Below, in pieces: positions 50,197 through 59,942 of a stretch of DNA of 64,000 nucleotides. The DNA is from Trichomonas vaginalis G3 (Eukaryota > Parabasalia > Trichomonadida > Trichomonadidae). The translations under genes and the position numbers were made by a program. Location: contig NC_067207.1 in the NCBI RefSeq assembly GCF_026262505.1, forward strand, positions 30,348,082 to 30,412,081, given 5' to 3'. Below the pieces are notes generated by a model that worked only from the letters and a program-made list of their open reading frames with translations, ran no database searches and was not told the origin of the DNA. Each line of letters starts with the position of its first letter. Positions within the stretch are counted from its first letter, which is position 1.

Positions 50197-52480
50197 TCAT
50201 TTACAGGTATTTCATCGTCAGTAAATGAATCCTCATTATCGTTTGGTTCAACCTGTTTATATAATCCTTTCATTTCTTCTTTCAAAACATAACACCACGT
50301 CTGTTTACCATCTATTCTTCTCTGTTTCCTTTCACATTTATCCTTAATGCTCATTTGAAAGTTTTTGTCTTTCATGTCTGATGGTTTGCAGAATAGAGCA
50401 TTTTTACACATCATACCTGCACACAATTCATCATAATGTGTATTTATCCATACATCTAAAGGATTTGTTGATAATTCAATTAAATCTTGTTTGGCTTCAG
50501 TCATCGGTATGATTCGTACATTAAATGATGAAAGGTTCATATTGCATAAAATATGTTAAAAGGTTATCATAAAATTCCTTTTGTGCATGAATCCATTAAA
50601 TTCTTGAAGTAATCAAATTGACCCTTAAATTTACCATTAACTCTTAAAACTACATATCTTCTGTCTCAACTTCAATTTTGACAGGGTAGACGTTATTAGT
50701 TACGAAAATGAAATTAGCAACATTCTGAGCAGTTCTTCTGGGTTGATTCTTTTCATTAATTCTAATCTCATTATCCGTAATAATTGATTTCAAAGCGTTG
50801 AAGTTTGCGAGTCTGTCTTCACCAACATTCTTGAGTTCATTAAGTACAAGAAACATTTTATTCTCAACTACTGAATTGAAATTACCCGTTTAGCTCACCT
50901 ATTTCAGTAATGTTTTTACATGAATAACCGCGAGAAGTTCAGAAATAATGTCTGTAAATCTGTTTTTCCTGTTCCCTGAAGTCCTTTCAAAATAATTGCT
51001 GTTTCATTCTTGATTCCTGGATGTTGAATCATTGATGCAATCCAACCGAGAAGGTATTTATACACTTCATCATTTTATCACAAATGGCTTCTTTAATGAA
51101 ATTCATAAACATCTCAATTTTTGAGTAATCAGGCTTTTCGAGAATGTTGTATTTATAACCTTGAAACGTTGAGAAAACATCTGGGGAATCAGATTTAAAG
51201 CAAACCCCCTTAACGGTTAATGAGGATAATTGATTTAGTAGTACATCCCATGCTGTTATTGTTTTACCTTCTTCTTTAAATAATTTAATCATTTTGAGTG
51301 ACTCTTTCATGTTTGATTGAAGAACGAATGATATTTGATTCATTTTGTCGTGGATATTATAGTCCTTTGAATGAAATATTTATTTCCACAATCTACAAAA
51401 CGGATTACACGTGATAAATCCTCAATTACTTCAGAACTGTTTTATACTGATGATTTTCAGCCTTGCGTCTAATATCTGTTATCAAAAACGAGTCATCAAG
51501 TTTGATATCAAATGTTATTTTTGGCTTACGTAATAAAGGTAAAACGTATTCATCATAATATTCCTTTTGATATAGTTTTAGAATCTTCACTAAAACAAAT
51601 GGAGAAGTCATTAAATGTGCATATCTACTACGTGCTTTTTCAAAATTACTTTTTGCATTTTCTGTTAAACTGCAGAAGTTATAAACGTTATCGTATGCTT
51701 CATTAATCAAATGATTAGGTAATGAATTAATAGCTTGAAACAGTGTGAATAATGTTATTTCTTTTTCTAAATTCATGTTTCCACCGTCATTATGTACTTC
51801 AAAATCACAGATGCCATCAACTATGCTCTGGGCAAGTTTATCGTCAATGTTTACATCTTTGTTTTCATTCATGATAGTCTTTATTTCTTCATTCTTCTGT
51901 TCAACTCTTACCTTAATATTCAAATCATTTAATATATCGTTTACGGTTCTGGTTAATGTTGAATCATAACTTCCACGAATGAATGAGTATGTATTGATTG
52001 GTTCTGTTGCATTCTTGCGAACTCTTGAATCAGCCATAAGAACGCTTTGAATCATCCATAGAAGTCATTATATCAATATCATAATCATTGCAGGAATAAC
52101 ATTTAATCATTCTGTTCGAAACTGCATGGAAGAAATTAGTGTTACAATAAATGTGAAGACCTCCTGAAGCGGTTTTAACGATAACATCTTTATCCGAAAG
52201 TTTTGATTTGTCTAACTGTTTCTTTAAGTTCATCATTGTACGATTTATTGATATCAACATCTATAATCGTTAAATTTGAAATTTTATTTACTAATAAAGC
52301 CATACCAGTTTTCCTTCCTCTTCCTCCATCGTGTTTGAGGTAGTTATGTAAATCAATCTTGTTTTCACCAATTCTTTCGTTGAGGGTTTTAGTTTCTGCC
52401 ACAACTAATTCCTCAACTAATGAATCAATAACTTTTTCATCAGAAACGATATAGTTGCTGTTGTTGTTTGTTGCTGTCAT
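50175..52480 (-). pseudogene. Primase-superfamily 3 helicase gene (D5-like), fossil
   Basis: About 765 codons long in total; broken, several breaks. N-terminal part: a PrimPol-type primase with LTIIDVDINKSYND (metal-binding DxD) and IVKTASGGLHIYCNTNFFHA (the SGGxH motif). Middle: helical part (IQSVLMADSRVRKNATEPIN). C-terminal part: D5/SF3 helicase pieces FNALKSIITDNEIRINEKNQ, then NVANFIFVTNN with the sensor Asn, and FNVRIIPMTEAKQDLIEL. Such proteins start and unwind DNA replication in poxviruses, virophages and related elements. A protein-primed Maverick would not need it, so it points to another source or a switch of replication mode. Confidence 0.78.
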
Positions 52481-52483
52481 TTA

Positions 52484-52530
52484 TATAGGAATAAAAAAAT
52501 AAAAATAATTTTAAAACTAACTTTATTTTT
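52484..52530 (-). promoter_or_regulatory. A/T promoter module, primase-helicase gene
   Basis: AACTAACTTTATTTTT-type core (here as its complement near 52505-52530) and T/A repeats before the ATG, as before the KilA-N genes. The cassette gene therefore uses the Maverick promoter style. Confidence 0.5.
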
Positions 52531-52552
52531 GGACTGCATCAAATTTCCTGGA

Positions 52553-53018
52553 CTGTTGTCTAAATGTCATGTTGTCATCATTTTTAAGAGAAGTTAATTA
52601 ACCTGGTGACATGGTGACGTGGTGACACTGAAAACATTTATGAAAACATTTACGAAACATTAACGTAAACATTAACGATAAAATTTATTTCCAGGACTGT
52701 TGTCTAAATGTCATGTTGTCATCATTTTTAAGAGAAGTTAATTAACCTGGTGACATGGTGACGTGGTGACACCTTCAGTTCTTCAAAAATAATTCATAAC
52801 TGCCATCCTCCTGTGTTGTTGTCAAAATGTCATGTTGTCATCATTTTTAAGAGAAGTTAATTAACCTGGTGACATGGTGACGTGGTGACACCTTCAGTTC
52901 TTCAAAAATAATTCATAACTGCCATCCTCCTGTGTTGTCAAAATGTCATGTTGTCTCATTTTTTCAGAGAAGTTAAATGACCTGGTGACATGGTGACATG
53001 GTGACACCTTCAGTTCTT
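52553..53018. repeat. Right inverted array of the primase-helicase cassette
   Basis: Four units of about 83 bases, the last three at a period near 120 bases, each holding AATGTCATGTTGTC, GAAGTTAATTAACCTGG and GGTGACATGGTGAC. Inverted relative to the left array. Reiteration of a short GTGACATG motif resembles replication-origin iterons; that is inference. Confidence 0.9.
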
Positions 53019-53096
53019 CAAAATAATTAATTATTGAATAACCTAAAACATTAACGTATATATTTTGGTCGTTTATGATAAAAATAAATGGTTCAT

Positions 53097-53761
53097 TTAC
53101 TCACAATATTTTTGTACAAAACGACCCCAAACTTTTAACTTCTTTTCTGCAGCTTCAAATGCTATCTTAGCGAGTTCATATTCTCTAAATTCTCTCTTTA
53201 ATCTTCTTGTTCCCATTGGTCTAGTTCGTATGGAGAATCTCTATAACCATAACATATCTCACGTTCATGTTCTAATTGTTTTTCACACATTTTTCCAACT
53301 TCTTCTTCGAACAAAGGTTTAGCATTCTCCACTGTATCTTCGAGTTCTTCTTCATCTAAACTTCTCATGAACTTTCTTGTCTATGGAGTCCATAATATCT
53401 TTGACATAAAATGCATACTTTACAGAGCACCATTCAGCAACAAAATGAACGAGGTCAGCATGTATGTAAATACCTTTGAATTCATTCATAACGCCCTTAG
53501 TAAGCTCATAAAATGCTTGTTTTGAGGTTGAGCCACTTTTGGCTCGACCGTATTCTTTCAACCAAAACTCAAGAATTTCCTGCATTTTAGCACTATGAGA
53601 AATCTGTTTAAATGGTTTAACTTTCCTGCTTCTCTTGCCATCTTTGTTGCATTAATGTAACCATCCTTGTCTCTACGTAAGACTTCAATACCGTTATAAG
53701 TGCCTTTTGTGAATGTTTCACCATTAGATTTGTTCGTGAATGTTTTTGCTTCGACTGACAT
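53097..53761 (-). pseudogene. KilA-N gene, Mav2 copy (fossil)
   Basis: Counterpart of 15000-15665 with the same domain (ATKMAREAGKLNHLNRF; IYIHADLVHFVAEWCSVKYA). Broken, about three breaks. Confidence 0.78.
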
Positions 53762-53822
53762 TTCTGTTCTTACATACAAAATAAAAAAATAAATAAAAAT
53801 AAAACTAACTTTATTTTTTTTG
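53762..53822 (-). promoter_or_regulatory. Shared A/T promoter module, KilA-N gene of Mav2
   Basis: Third clear copy of the module with the AACTAACTTTATTTTT-type core and TTTTGTATGTAAGAACAG before the ATG. Confidence 0.6.
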
Positions 53823-53847
53823 GTCTTTTGTGAAAATTCATGAAAAT

Positions 53848-53905
53848 TCAACGGGTGAAAAAAGAGGTGAAAAAACAGGTGAGATCTCACCACTTCACCT
53901 AAATT
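53848..53905. repeat. GGTGAGATCTCACC module 8 (block joint)
   Basis: Palindrome at 53878-53891 with the GTGAAAAAAGAG part on its left. On its left the DNA matches the KilA-N side of module 4 (GAAAATTCATGAAAATTC), on its right the TIR side of module 1. This is the second joint of the inverted block in Mav2. Confidence 0.88.
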
Positions 53906-54516
53906 TATTTTTGCGCTATGTTTTCATACGTGTGAGGGTGGTGATATCATTAATTTTTAAGTTTATTTTTTATTTTACTGAAAATTTTTATTTGGATGTA
54001 AATGACAGAACAAAAGCAACTCATACAAATCGAAAAATATAACAAACATACATTTAAACATTTATTCTTCCTTCCTGAGCATAACATGTTCTTTCAAATA
54101 CATCCGAGACCAGTTGACTTTTCATTGACTGTGTATAAAGATAGAAATAGTTATATCATTAAACCATATGATGACGAAGGTAAGTTATGTAAATTGTACG
54201 TTAAGAAGTTAGAGAAAGTTTATGGCTTCAAGTATGACTACAATAGGGTTAACACTGATGATGAAGATATTGAGGAAAATTTATGAGAACATTAGTGAAG
54301 TCGTTAGTGAGAACGATAGTGAGAACGTTTATTTTTTACATTAGTGAGTTCGTTAGTGAAGTGAAGCGGGTGGTGGTTTTGTAAATATTTAAGGTTAAGT
54401 TAGTGTTGTCGTTTGTGTTGCAAAATATACGTTAACGGTTTTGTAAAGTGTCAAATTCACAAGTATTGGGTAAGGAGGCGCGCAGTGCCACCGTACCCAA
54501 GACTTGTATACTAACT
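53850..54516. repeat. Right terminal inverted repeat of Mav2
   Basis: Inverted partner of 31809-32485 with a whole TIR gene, short TTAGTGAAGTCG repeats (fewer than in Mav1) and the tip hairpin. Confidence 0.88.
54002..54286 (+). CDS. TIR-borne gene of Mav2, right copy, unknown function
   Basis: A 94-residue frame from ATG: helical start (EQKQLIQIEKYNKHTFKHLF), a strand-rich middle (QIHPRPVDFSLTVYKDRNSY) and an acidic end (NTDDEDIEENL). No similarity to the 144-residue TIR gene of Mav1, although the DNA on both sides of it (GATATCATTAATTTTTA stretch; the CACTAACG repeats) is shared. So the TIR gene has been exchanged as a unit. Function unknown. Confidence 0.7.
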   Translation: MTEQKQLIQIEKYNKHTFKHLFFLPEHNMFFQIHPRPVDFSLTVYKDRNSYIIKPYDDEGKLCKLYVKKLEKVYGFKYDYNRVNTDDEDIEENL

Positions 54517-54521
54517 ATCAA
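54517..54521. repeat. Target site duplication of Mav2, right copy (ATCAA)
   Basis: Matches 31804-31808. The host frame continues with an ATG directly behind it. Confidence 0.9.
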
Positions 54522-54860
54522 ATGTCTAGTAATCTAGAACATAAGCTGGACCTTCTTGATCATATTGAAAAACAATTATCGAAAATGCGCTCGTTATTGG
54601 GAATTCTTCCTACTACAAATGCTATTGTTGGGCCGTCAAAACAAGTTTCAGTTAATAGCAAGCAAAATTCTGAAAAAACTAAGAAAAAATCTTCCATAAC
54701 AACAAAATCAAACAATAAAAAACAAAATTCATCCGACAATCCTCCTAAACGTAAAGCTCCTATTTCGGAAAGGATTCTCAGCGATAATAACTTATATTTT
54801 CAAGTTCATCGAAAGAGATCGAAAAGCAAACGTTCCACATCTACAGAGAAAAAGAATTGA
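54522..54860 (+). pseudogene. Host gene, 3' part, split by Mav2
   Basis: 112 codons to the stop. A helix with heptad pattern (LEHKLDLLDHIEKQLSKMRS) is followed by a long serine/lysine-rich, low-complexity tail with nuclear-localisation-like runs (PPKRKAPISER; HRKRSKSKRSTSTEKK). The frame is open leftward across the target duplication into 31700-31808, so the ATG here is probably internal. Perhaps a nuclear coiled-coil protein; not recognised. Downstream of the stop follows AT-rich DNA. Confidence 0.55.
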
Positions 54861-54928
54861 TATATGAAGTCTAATTCCTTTTATAACTACTATATTTTTA
54901 TTCTTATGACTAAAAAATAATATATTAT

Positions 54929-55977
54929 TTAAGGGTGCACCTGTATGTACGTTTATTTGAGAGGAGGAGGATTACCCTCTCAATTTTGAGGGATTCGTTA
55001 GTTTATTTTCTCGATGAATATGCAATAAAATTTGATTTTTACCTTATCAATATACTTCATATAATATACACATGTTCATGTAAAAACTTTTTTCCAAAAT
55101 CCTCAGGAATTAAGGGATTTTTGAATTTTAAGAATTTTTTTCGAATTTTTTCGAAAAAAAATATTTTCAGAACAGCCTTAACGGCTAAGATTTAGGAACA
55201 ATGTTAAGTATCAAAAAGAAAGGAGGTCTGATATAGACAACATATATCGTTGAAGGTTGAAAAAATCTCTAATATTTGAGCCCAAAATTTCAAATTTTAA
55301 TTTTTTGAAAAAAGAGGCCACCCGTATGTACGTTTATTTGAGAGGAGGAGGATTATATTTTTGAAAGGGTGAAACATTATGAATATGTTAATTATATAAT
55401 AATATGTATTATTATAAAAAAGAAAAAATAAAGCACGTTAAAAATTTTCTTTCTTGATTTTTTACAAAATCTACTTAGAATTATGCAAAATATGACTAAA
55501 TAATTATAAATTTCAAGTTAAATTTTAATTTTGATAAATAATTTAAATTTCAAAATATCAAGTTCAGTTCGACTATGTATGTAGTAATTCCTCAATAAAG
55601 TGCCAAAACCCTATTAAAATATATGAACATTTTCAACATTTTAATGTTTTTTATTTAAAAATTTGATGGAATATGAGCTTCAAACAATTATTATGTAAAT
55701 AAAAATAATTAAATATATGTATTTATTCGTATTACAACCGTAGTAAGTCGATTCTTCCTTTCTTCTACTGAGTTTTGAATTTGATTTCGAATTGTAAAGA
55801 GATTCAAAGGGAAAATACTAGCGGATAAAAACTACCTCCATGAAGGGGTCATAATGGAGTCAAGTTGTATTTTTTGATATTTTTTGCTTTTCGAGCCTAA
55901 ATAGGTAGCCAAGATAATGCCTAAAAATAAGGTTCTAAATTCTGAAGTTTACATGATCCTCTCGTGTGCACCCTTAA
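54929..55977. mobile_element. TTAA-bounded inverted-repeat element, about 1.05 kb
   Basis: TTAAGGGTGCAC at the left faces GTGCACCCTTAA at the right, both starting from TTAA, as for elements that target TTAA. A 34-base stretch behind the left end (GTATGTACGTTTATTTGAGA onwards) returns directly at 55322-55356. No coding frame inside. Probably a non-autonomous DNA transposon; family not known. Confidence 0.55.
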
Positions 55978-57129
55978 CAATTTTCATTTTTTTCTTTTAA
56001 CAATTTCGTTTTATTTCCATTTATTGTTAAATGATTTTTAGCATACACCTTTCTTTGTTCATCTTCTAAATACAATTTATTTTTTCTTAGATATAATTCT
56101 ATTCATTCAATTTGATCGTCATTTTTCAGTACATGATCGTAATTTTCAATTATTGATCGCGATTTTACTTCAGAATTTGTTCGCAATATTGCTTATCAAA
56201 ATTATATCTCTATTCTCTCATTTCTGTTTAGTCAATATCATTACACTCCTATTGTCTAATAACATGCTATTAATTTTCTTAAAATTAAAAAAAAAATATC
56301 AACTTTTAAAAACAGAAACTTAACATCCTTAGGTCAATGGATTTTGATGGGAGATACATTTAATCTGTTTTTCTTTTTTTATTTTAAATAATTGAATATT
56401 TATAGTTGTTATGGGTCTTACATCATGTAAAACGAATTTTCTTAAAGTAAATTTACTTTTTCTTCAATCTTTCTTACATATTTATTAAAAAAAAATTATC
56501 CAAAAAAAGATGTTTTAGAATGAAAAAAAAATAGAAAAATCTTCATTTATAGTCTTTCTTGAATGTATACGTTTTGATTTTTTTCTTTTTTAAAAAATTC
56601 AATTTCTAGAAAAATCGAGAAAAAATCATTTTCTTCTATTTTTTTAGGACGCCATACCCATTGAAATCTCCTCTCAGGACGCCATAAACTATTCAATTAT
56701 GGTGTAAACTTCTCAAGAATTGAATAGTTTACATCAGGACGCCTTAGGACGCCAACCCTTTACGCGCCCAAAATTTAGTTGCAATAATCCATATAATAAT
56801 TGAATTTATATGCAAATAGCTATATATTTCATTATTATAATGAAAGTTACTATATTTATACTAAAAACAGTCTAATCTAAAAATCATATTAGAGATTTGA
56901 GGAAAAGATTGAACAACATTCCTCATTATGGTATATACTCATTATAGTTCCATCGTTTCATATGCAATTTTGAGATATATTATTACTCTTGAAACTAATT
57001 TGTAAAAATGTGAATATTTAATTGCGAACTTAATCACATACATATTTTCTTAGGTTGATAAATTTCTTTATTGATAAAGAATAATATCAAATAACCACTC
57101 AAATATTGTATTAATTAATTGTTTATTAA
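55978..57129. other. Non-coding AT-rich stretch with AGGACGCC repeats
   Basis: No gene seen. At 56646-56760 AGGACGCC occurs four times, together with a hairpin whose arms are AAACTATTCAATT and AATTGAATAGTTT around 56686-56731. The rest is T/A-rich without structure that I can name. Confidence 0.6.
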
Positions 57130-58353
57130 TTAAACTGCATCAGCACCTTTATTTCCGTTGCCACTTTTATTGTTATTCTTCTTGCTCTTCTTCATCAATA
57201 TGATAACAGTGAGAGTTGCAACAATAGCCACAACAATGACAGCACCAACAATGATCAAGATTGTCTTGTACTTGATATACCATGGATCATCACTGCTGCT
57301 GCTATATTCCTTGACATCATCTTTATCATAAGCACCACCTTTCTCTGGAACATTGTATGTTCTTTCTTCGTAGTACACTTTATCTGGGTCACTTGATTTT
57401 GATCCTGTTGTACTTGCAGCAGATGATACAGGAGACCATGAGATGGTTGTTTTTCCATCAACATTTACAGCCTTTGCAATATTATCTTTGATTGGGTTCA
57501 AAGAAAATGAAAGGCTGCTGAAAATATCTTTCACATTGAAAAATGGAATAAACCAATTGCTTTTCGATGTTGCGATTGTTCCTTCCTTATCTTCATGGCA
57601 TGGAATAAATAGGTATGTGTCTCTGTTGTCATCGTTACCTGCTATGAAATCAACTTTCTCGTCTCTGGAATATGTGAACTTCTTCTTTGTTGAAGATAAG
57701 TAAAGACCTTGTGTGAAATCAATTGATGCTTTAAATGATGTAGCCGAGATATCTCCACTAGTCTTGTACTTGATATCGAATGATCCGGATTCCTTGGTCG
57801 AGAAGACGTTCTTAAGCTTGAAGCTAACATCAACATTGTATACTTTTGAATTCTTGATATCAATAGAGTAGGAAGGTGGAACTGGGTGAATTTGAACTGT
57901 GCAGGCCGCGCCATCGTTGCATTTGATCTTAGAAACAGGAGGTGCAAGTACTGTAACCAAGCTGAATAAGTCTTGAGCTAATTCAACATAATTAACTTTG
58001 GAGAAATCAACTTTAGCTTTGACATCTGGGACAACGAAAATTGCATTATCCTTAGATATTGTTTCCCACTTAGGTCCGTCATCTGTAGATTTGGCAATGG
58101 CAGCATCAACATGATAACTACCAGAGCCTCCAATAACCATACTTCCAACAATGCAAACGGATTCGCCAGCTTGAAGATCGAAAGTTGTGTATCCAATTTT
58201 ATTTACAATCGGGTTCATGAACATTGCACCAAAGTCTGTGCATTCAGTAAATGCTTTATATACATCGAGATCGTATATCTCACTCTCGGCCATAATGGCA
58301 CGCTGCTCACTGATGGTCAAGTTCCTGTATCCAAGCAACAGAAAAGCAATCAT
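57130..58353 (-). CDS. Host type I membrane protein, unknown function
   Basis: 407 residues, whole. A short hydrophobic start (MIAFLLLGY) may be part of a signal peptide; a large extracellular part of about 345 residues, beta-rich, with sites for N-glycosylation (RNLTIS) and few cysteines; one membrane helix near the end (ILIIVGAVIVVAIVATLTVI); then KKSKKNNN and a short cytosolic tail. A trichomonad-type Initiator, TCATTTTT, ends directly before the ATG, which supports this start. The topology fits surface proteins of Trichomonas; no known domain recognised. Confidence 0.8.
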   Translation of the reverse strand: MIAFLLLGYRNLTISEQRAIMAESEIYDLDVYKAFTECTDFGAMFMNPIVNKIGYTTFDLQAGESVCIVGSMVIGGSGSYHVDAAIAKSTDDGPKWETISKDNAIFVVPDVKAKVDFSKVNYVELAQDLFSLVTVLAPPVSKIKCNDGAACTVQIHPVPPSYSIDIKNSKVYNVDVSFKLKNVFSTKESGSFDIKYKTSGDISATSFKASIDFTQGLYLSSTKKKFTYSRDEKVDFIAGNDDNRDTYLFIPCHEDKEGTIATSKSNWFIPFFNVKDIFSSLSFSLNPIKDNIAKAVNVDGKTTISWSPVSSAASTTGSKSSDPDKVYYEERTYNVPEKGGAYDKDDVKEYSSSSDDPWYIKYKTILIIVGAVIVVAIVATLTVIILMKKSKKNNNKSGNGNKGADAV

Positions 58354-58361
58354 AAAAATGA
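58354..58361 (-). promoter_or_regulatory. Initiator-like promoter TCATTTTT
   Basis: Matches the trichomonad Initiator (TCA followed by pyrimidine/weak bases) and touches the start codon. In T. vaginalis transcription starts at the A of such motifs, giving very short leaders. Confidence 0.65.
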
Positions 58362-58378
58362 ACTCAAATTAAATGACA

Positions 58379-58685
58379 TTCAATGATGCTTTTTCAATAA
58401 TTTGACTAATCTATTTTTATTCATTATTGTTCATATTTTAAGACTTTGGCTCCACTTTTAAATTGTTTTCACAAGTCTGAAATCAAGTCAGAAAAAAATT
58501 TCATTCATAATTCCTCCAATAAGAAAATTTTCCGTCATTTATTTCTTAAGTCATGAATACAATTTACGGTTATTTTTTCCTGACTTTTTTTACATGAACA
58601 TTCAATTCATTGCCACTCAATGATATTTTTGCAATATTTTGACTAATCAATTTTTATTCGTTATCATTCGTATTTTAAAAGTTAG
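58379..58685. repeat. Direct repeat of about 67 bases upstream of the membrane-protein gene
   Basis: TCAATGAT...TTTTTATTC stretches at 58379-58446 and 58617-58685 agree in about four of five positions (core TTTGACTAATC). The spacing is about 240 bases. No coding. Confidence 0.55.
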
Positions 58686-58698
58686 GGATTTCATGTAA

Positions 58699-59942
58699 TA
58701 AACAGAAATTCATCAAAAGTGACAGCTCTCAATTTTTTGACATTTGTAAAGTCTAAATTGAATGAGAAAAATGAAATAATACTAAGCATAATACAATATT
58801 CTAGATTTAATTATAATTAGGAAAAAGTTAGTTTTGAGAGTACTTTTCATAGGAATATAAAATGAAATCTTCTGAAAAATAATATCACATAAACTCATAT
58901 TATTTTCTAATATATAACTATTTTATATAAAAATCAAATTCAATGATCTTAAAAGCGAAGGATAAACCTCAAAATTTACGAATATAATGAGTGGGAATAT
59001 AATGCTTATCTATCATAAAACCATATGAAATATCAATTTTTGCTTTACGCCTAATTTTTGACGACAATTAGCAAAAAACGTTAAATGTTAACACTCAGTC
59101 CATTTGAATATGAAAAATAAAATTGACTTTGATTAAATGTTTTTATTTATCATGCAATTCTTCTTGCGACCAAAGATTTGAATAAAAGTTCAAAAAATAA
59201 GATAGCTTAAAAAATAATATACGGTAGTGTTTACTAATAGATGAATAGTATATAAATTCTATTAAAATGGATTTGATCCAAAAAATATATAAAATTTGAT
59301 CATAAATAAAATCGTTTTAAATTACTTCTTCATTTAAATTATAACAATTATTTTTGGTTTTATATTTTTTTGGATCAAATCCATTTTAATAGAATTTATA
59401 TACTATTCATCTATTAGTAGACACTACCGTATATTATTTTTTAAGCTATCTTATTTTTTGAACTTTTATTCAAATCTTTGGTCGCAAGAAGAATTGCATG
59501 ATAAATAAAAACATTTAATCAAAGTCAATTTTATTTTTCATATTCAAATGGACTGAGTGTTAACATTTAACGTTTTTTGCTAATTGTCGTCAAAAATTAG
59601 GCGTAAAGCAAAAATTGATATTTCATATGGTTTTATGATAGATAAGCATTATATTCCCACTCATTATATTCGTAAATTTTGAGGTTTATCCTTCGCTTTT
59701 AAGATCATTGAATTTGATTTTTATATAAAATAGTTATATATTAGAAAATAATATGAGTTTATGTGATATTATTTTTCAGAAGATTTTGTGTTCTTCTTCA
59801 AAATTTTATTTTTTTATTAAAAAGAATCTTTACAAAATATACATTTACTTTAATTAATATTTAAAAACGTGCTCTATCAAAAGTTCCAAAAATTCAATAT
59901 TTTAGCTTTTCTGAGGTGTCACTTTTGATGAATTTCTGTTTA
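58699..59942. mobile_element. TA-flanked inverted-repeat element with a giant internal palindrome
   Basis: The ends are 24-26-bp perfect inverted repeats (AAACAGAAATTCATCAAAAG onward to GTGACA) bounded by TA on both sides, as for mariner-type insertions. Inside, arms of about 430 bases (58865-59294 and 59358-59786) are near-perfect inverted copies around a 63-base spacer. No transposase frame. Probably a non-autonomous element; the internal palindrome could come from two copies inserted head to head. Confidence 0.7.
58865..59786. repeat. Large palindrome, arms about 430 bp
   Basis: Left arm from AAATCTTCTGAAAAAT to GGATTTGATCCAAAAAA, right arm the inverted copy with only a few differences, loop of 63 bases. 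Near-identity of the arms means recent origin or gene conversion. Confidence 0.9.

Larger units (their letters stand above)
49886..53018. mobile_element. Primase-helicase cassette nested in Mav2 (fossil)
   Basis: A 3.1-kb unit with inverted repeat arrays at both sides and one large gene inside. Mav1 lacks it. It could be a small virus-like element or satellite that entered Mav2, or a replication cassette exchanged between Mavericks. Its gene is broken. No target duplication could be found, because Mav1 has other DNA at this locus. Confidence 0.65.
31809..54516. mobile_element. Maverick/Polinton element Mav2 (fossil)
   Basis: A 22.7-kb element with AG...CT ends, TIRs of about 670 bp and target duplication ATCAA, in a host gene. 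It carries the same genes as Mav1 at high identity, but the ATPase-fibre-integrase block lies at the left in opposite orientation relative to the capsid-PolB block, the HNH gene and first KilA-N gene are absent, and a primase-helicase cassette is present. Broken with several tens of breaks, mostly single-base; some could be sequencing errors because they cluster toward the gap. Older than Mav1 or less well sequenced. Confidence 0.94.

Noticed and set aside
49886-53018. CRISPR array, because of regularly spaced repeats
   Set aside because: Units are long, inverted on the two sides, with conserved instead of variable spacers, and in a eukaryotic element; no cas genes.
57443-58196. Several frames overlapping the membrane-protein gene
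   Set aside because: Shadows of the 407-residue gene, without promoter or family resemblance.
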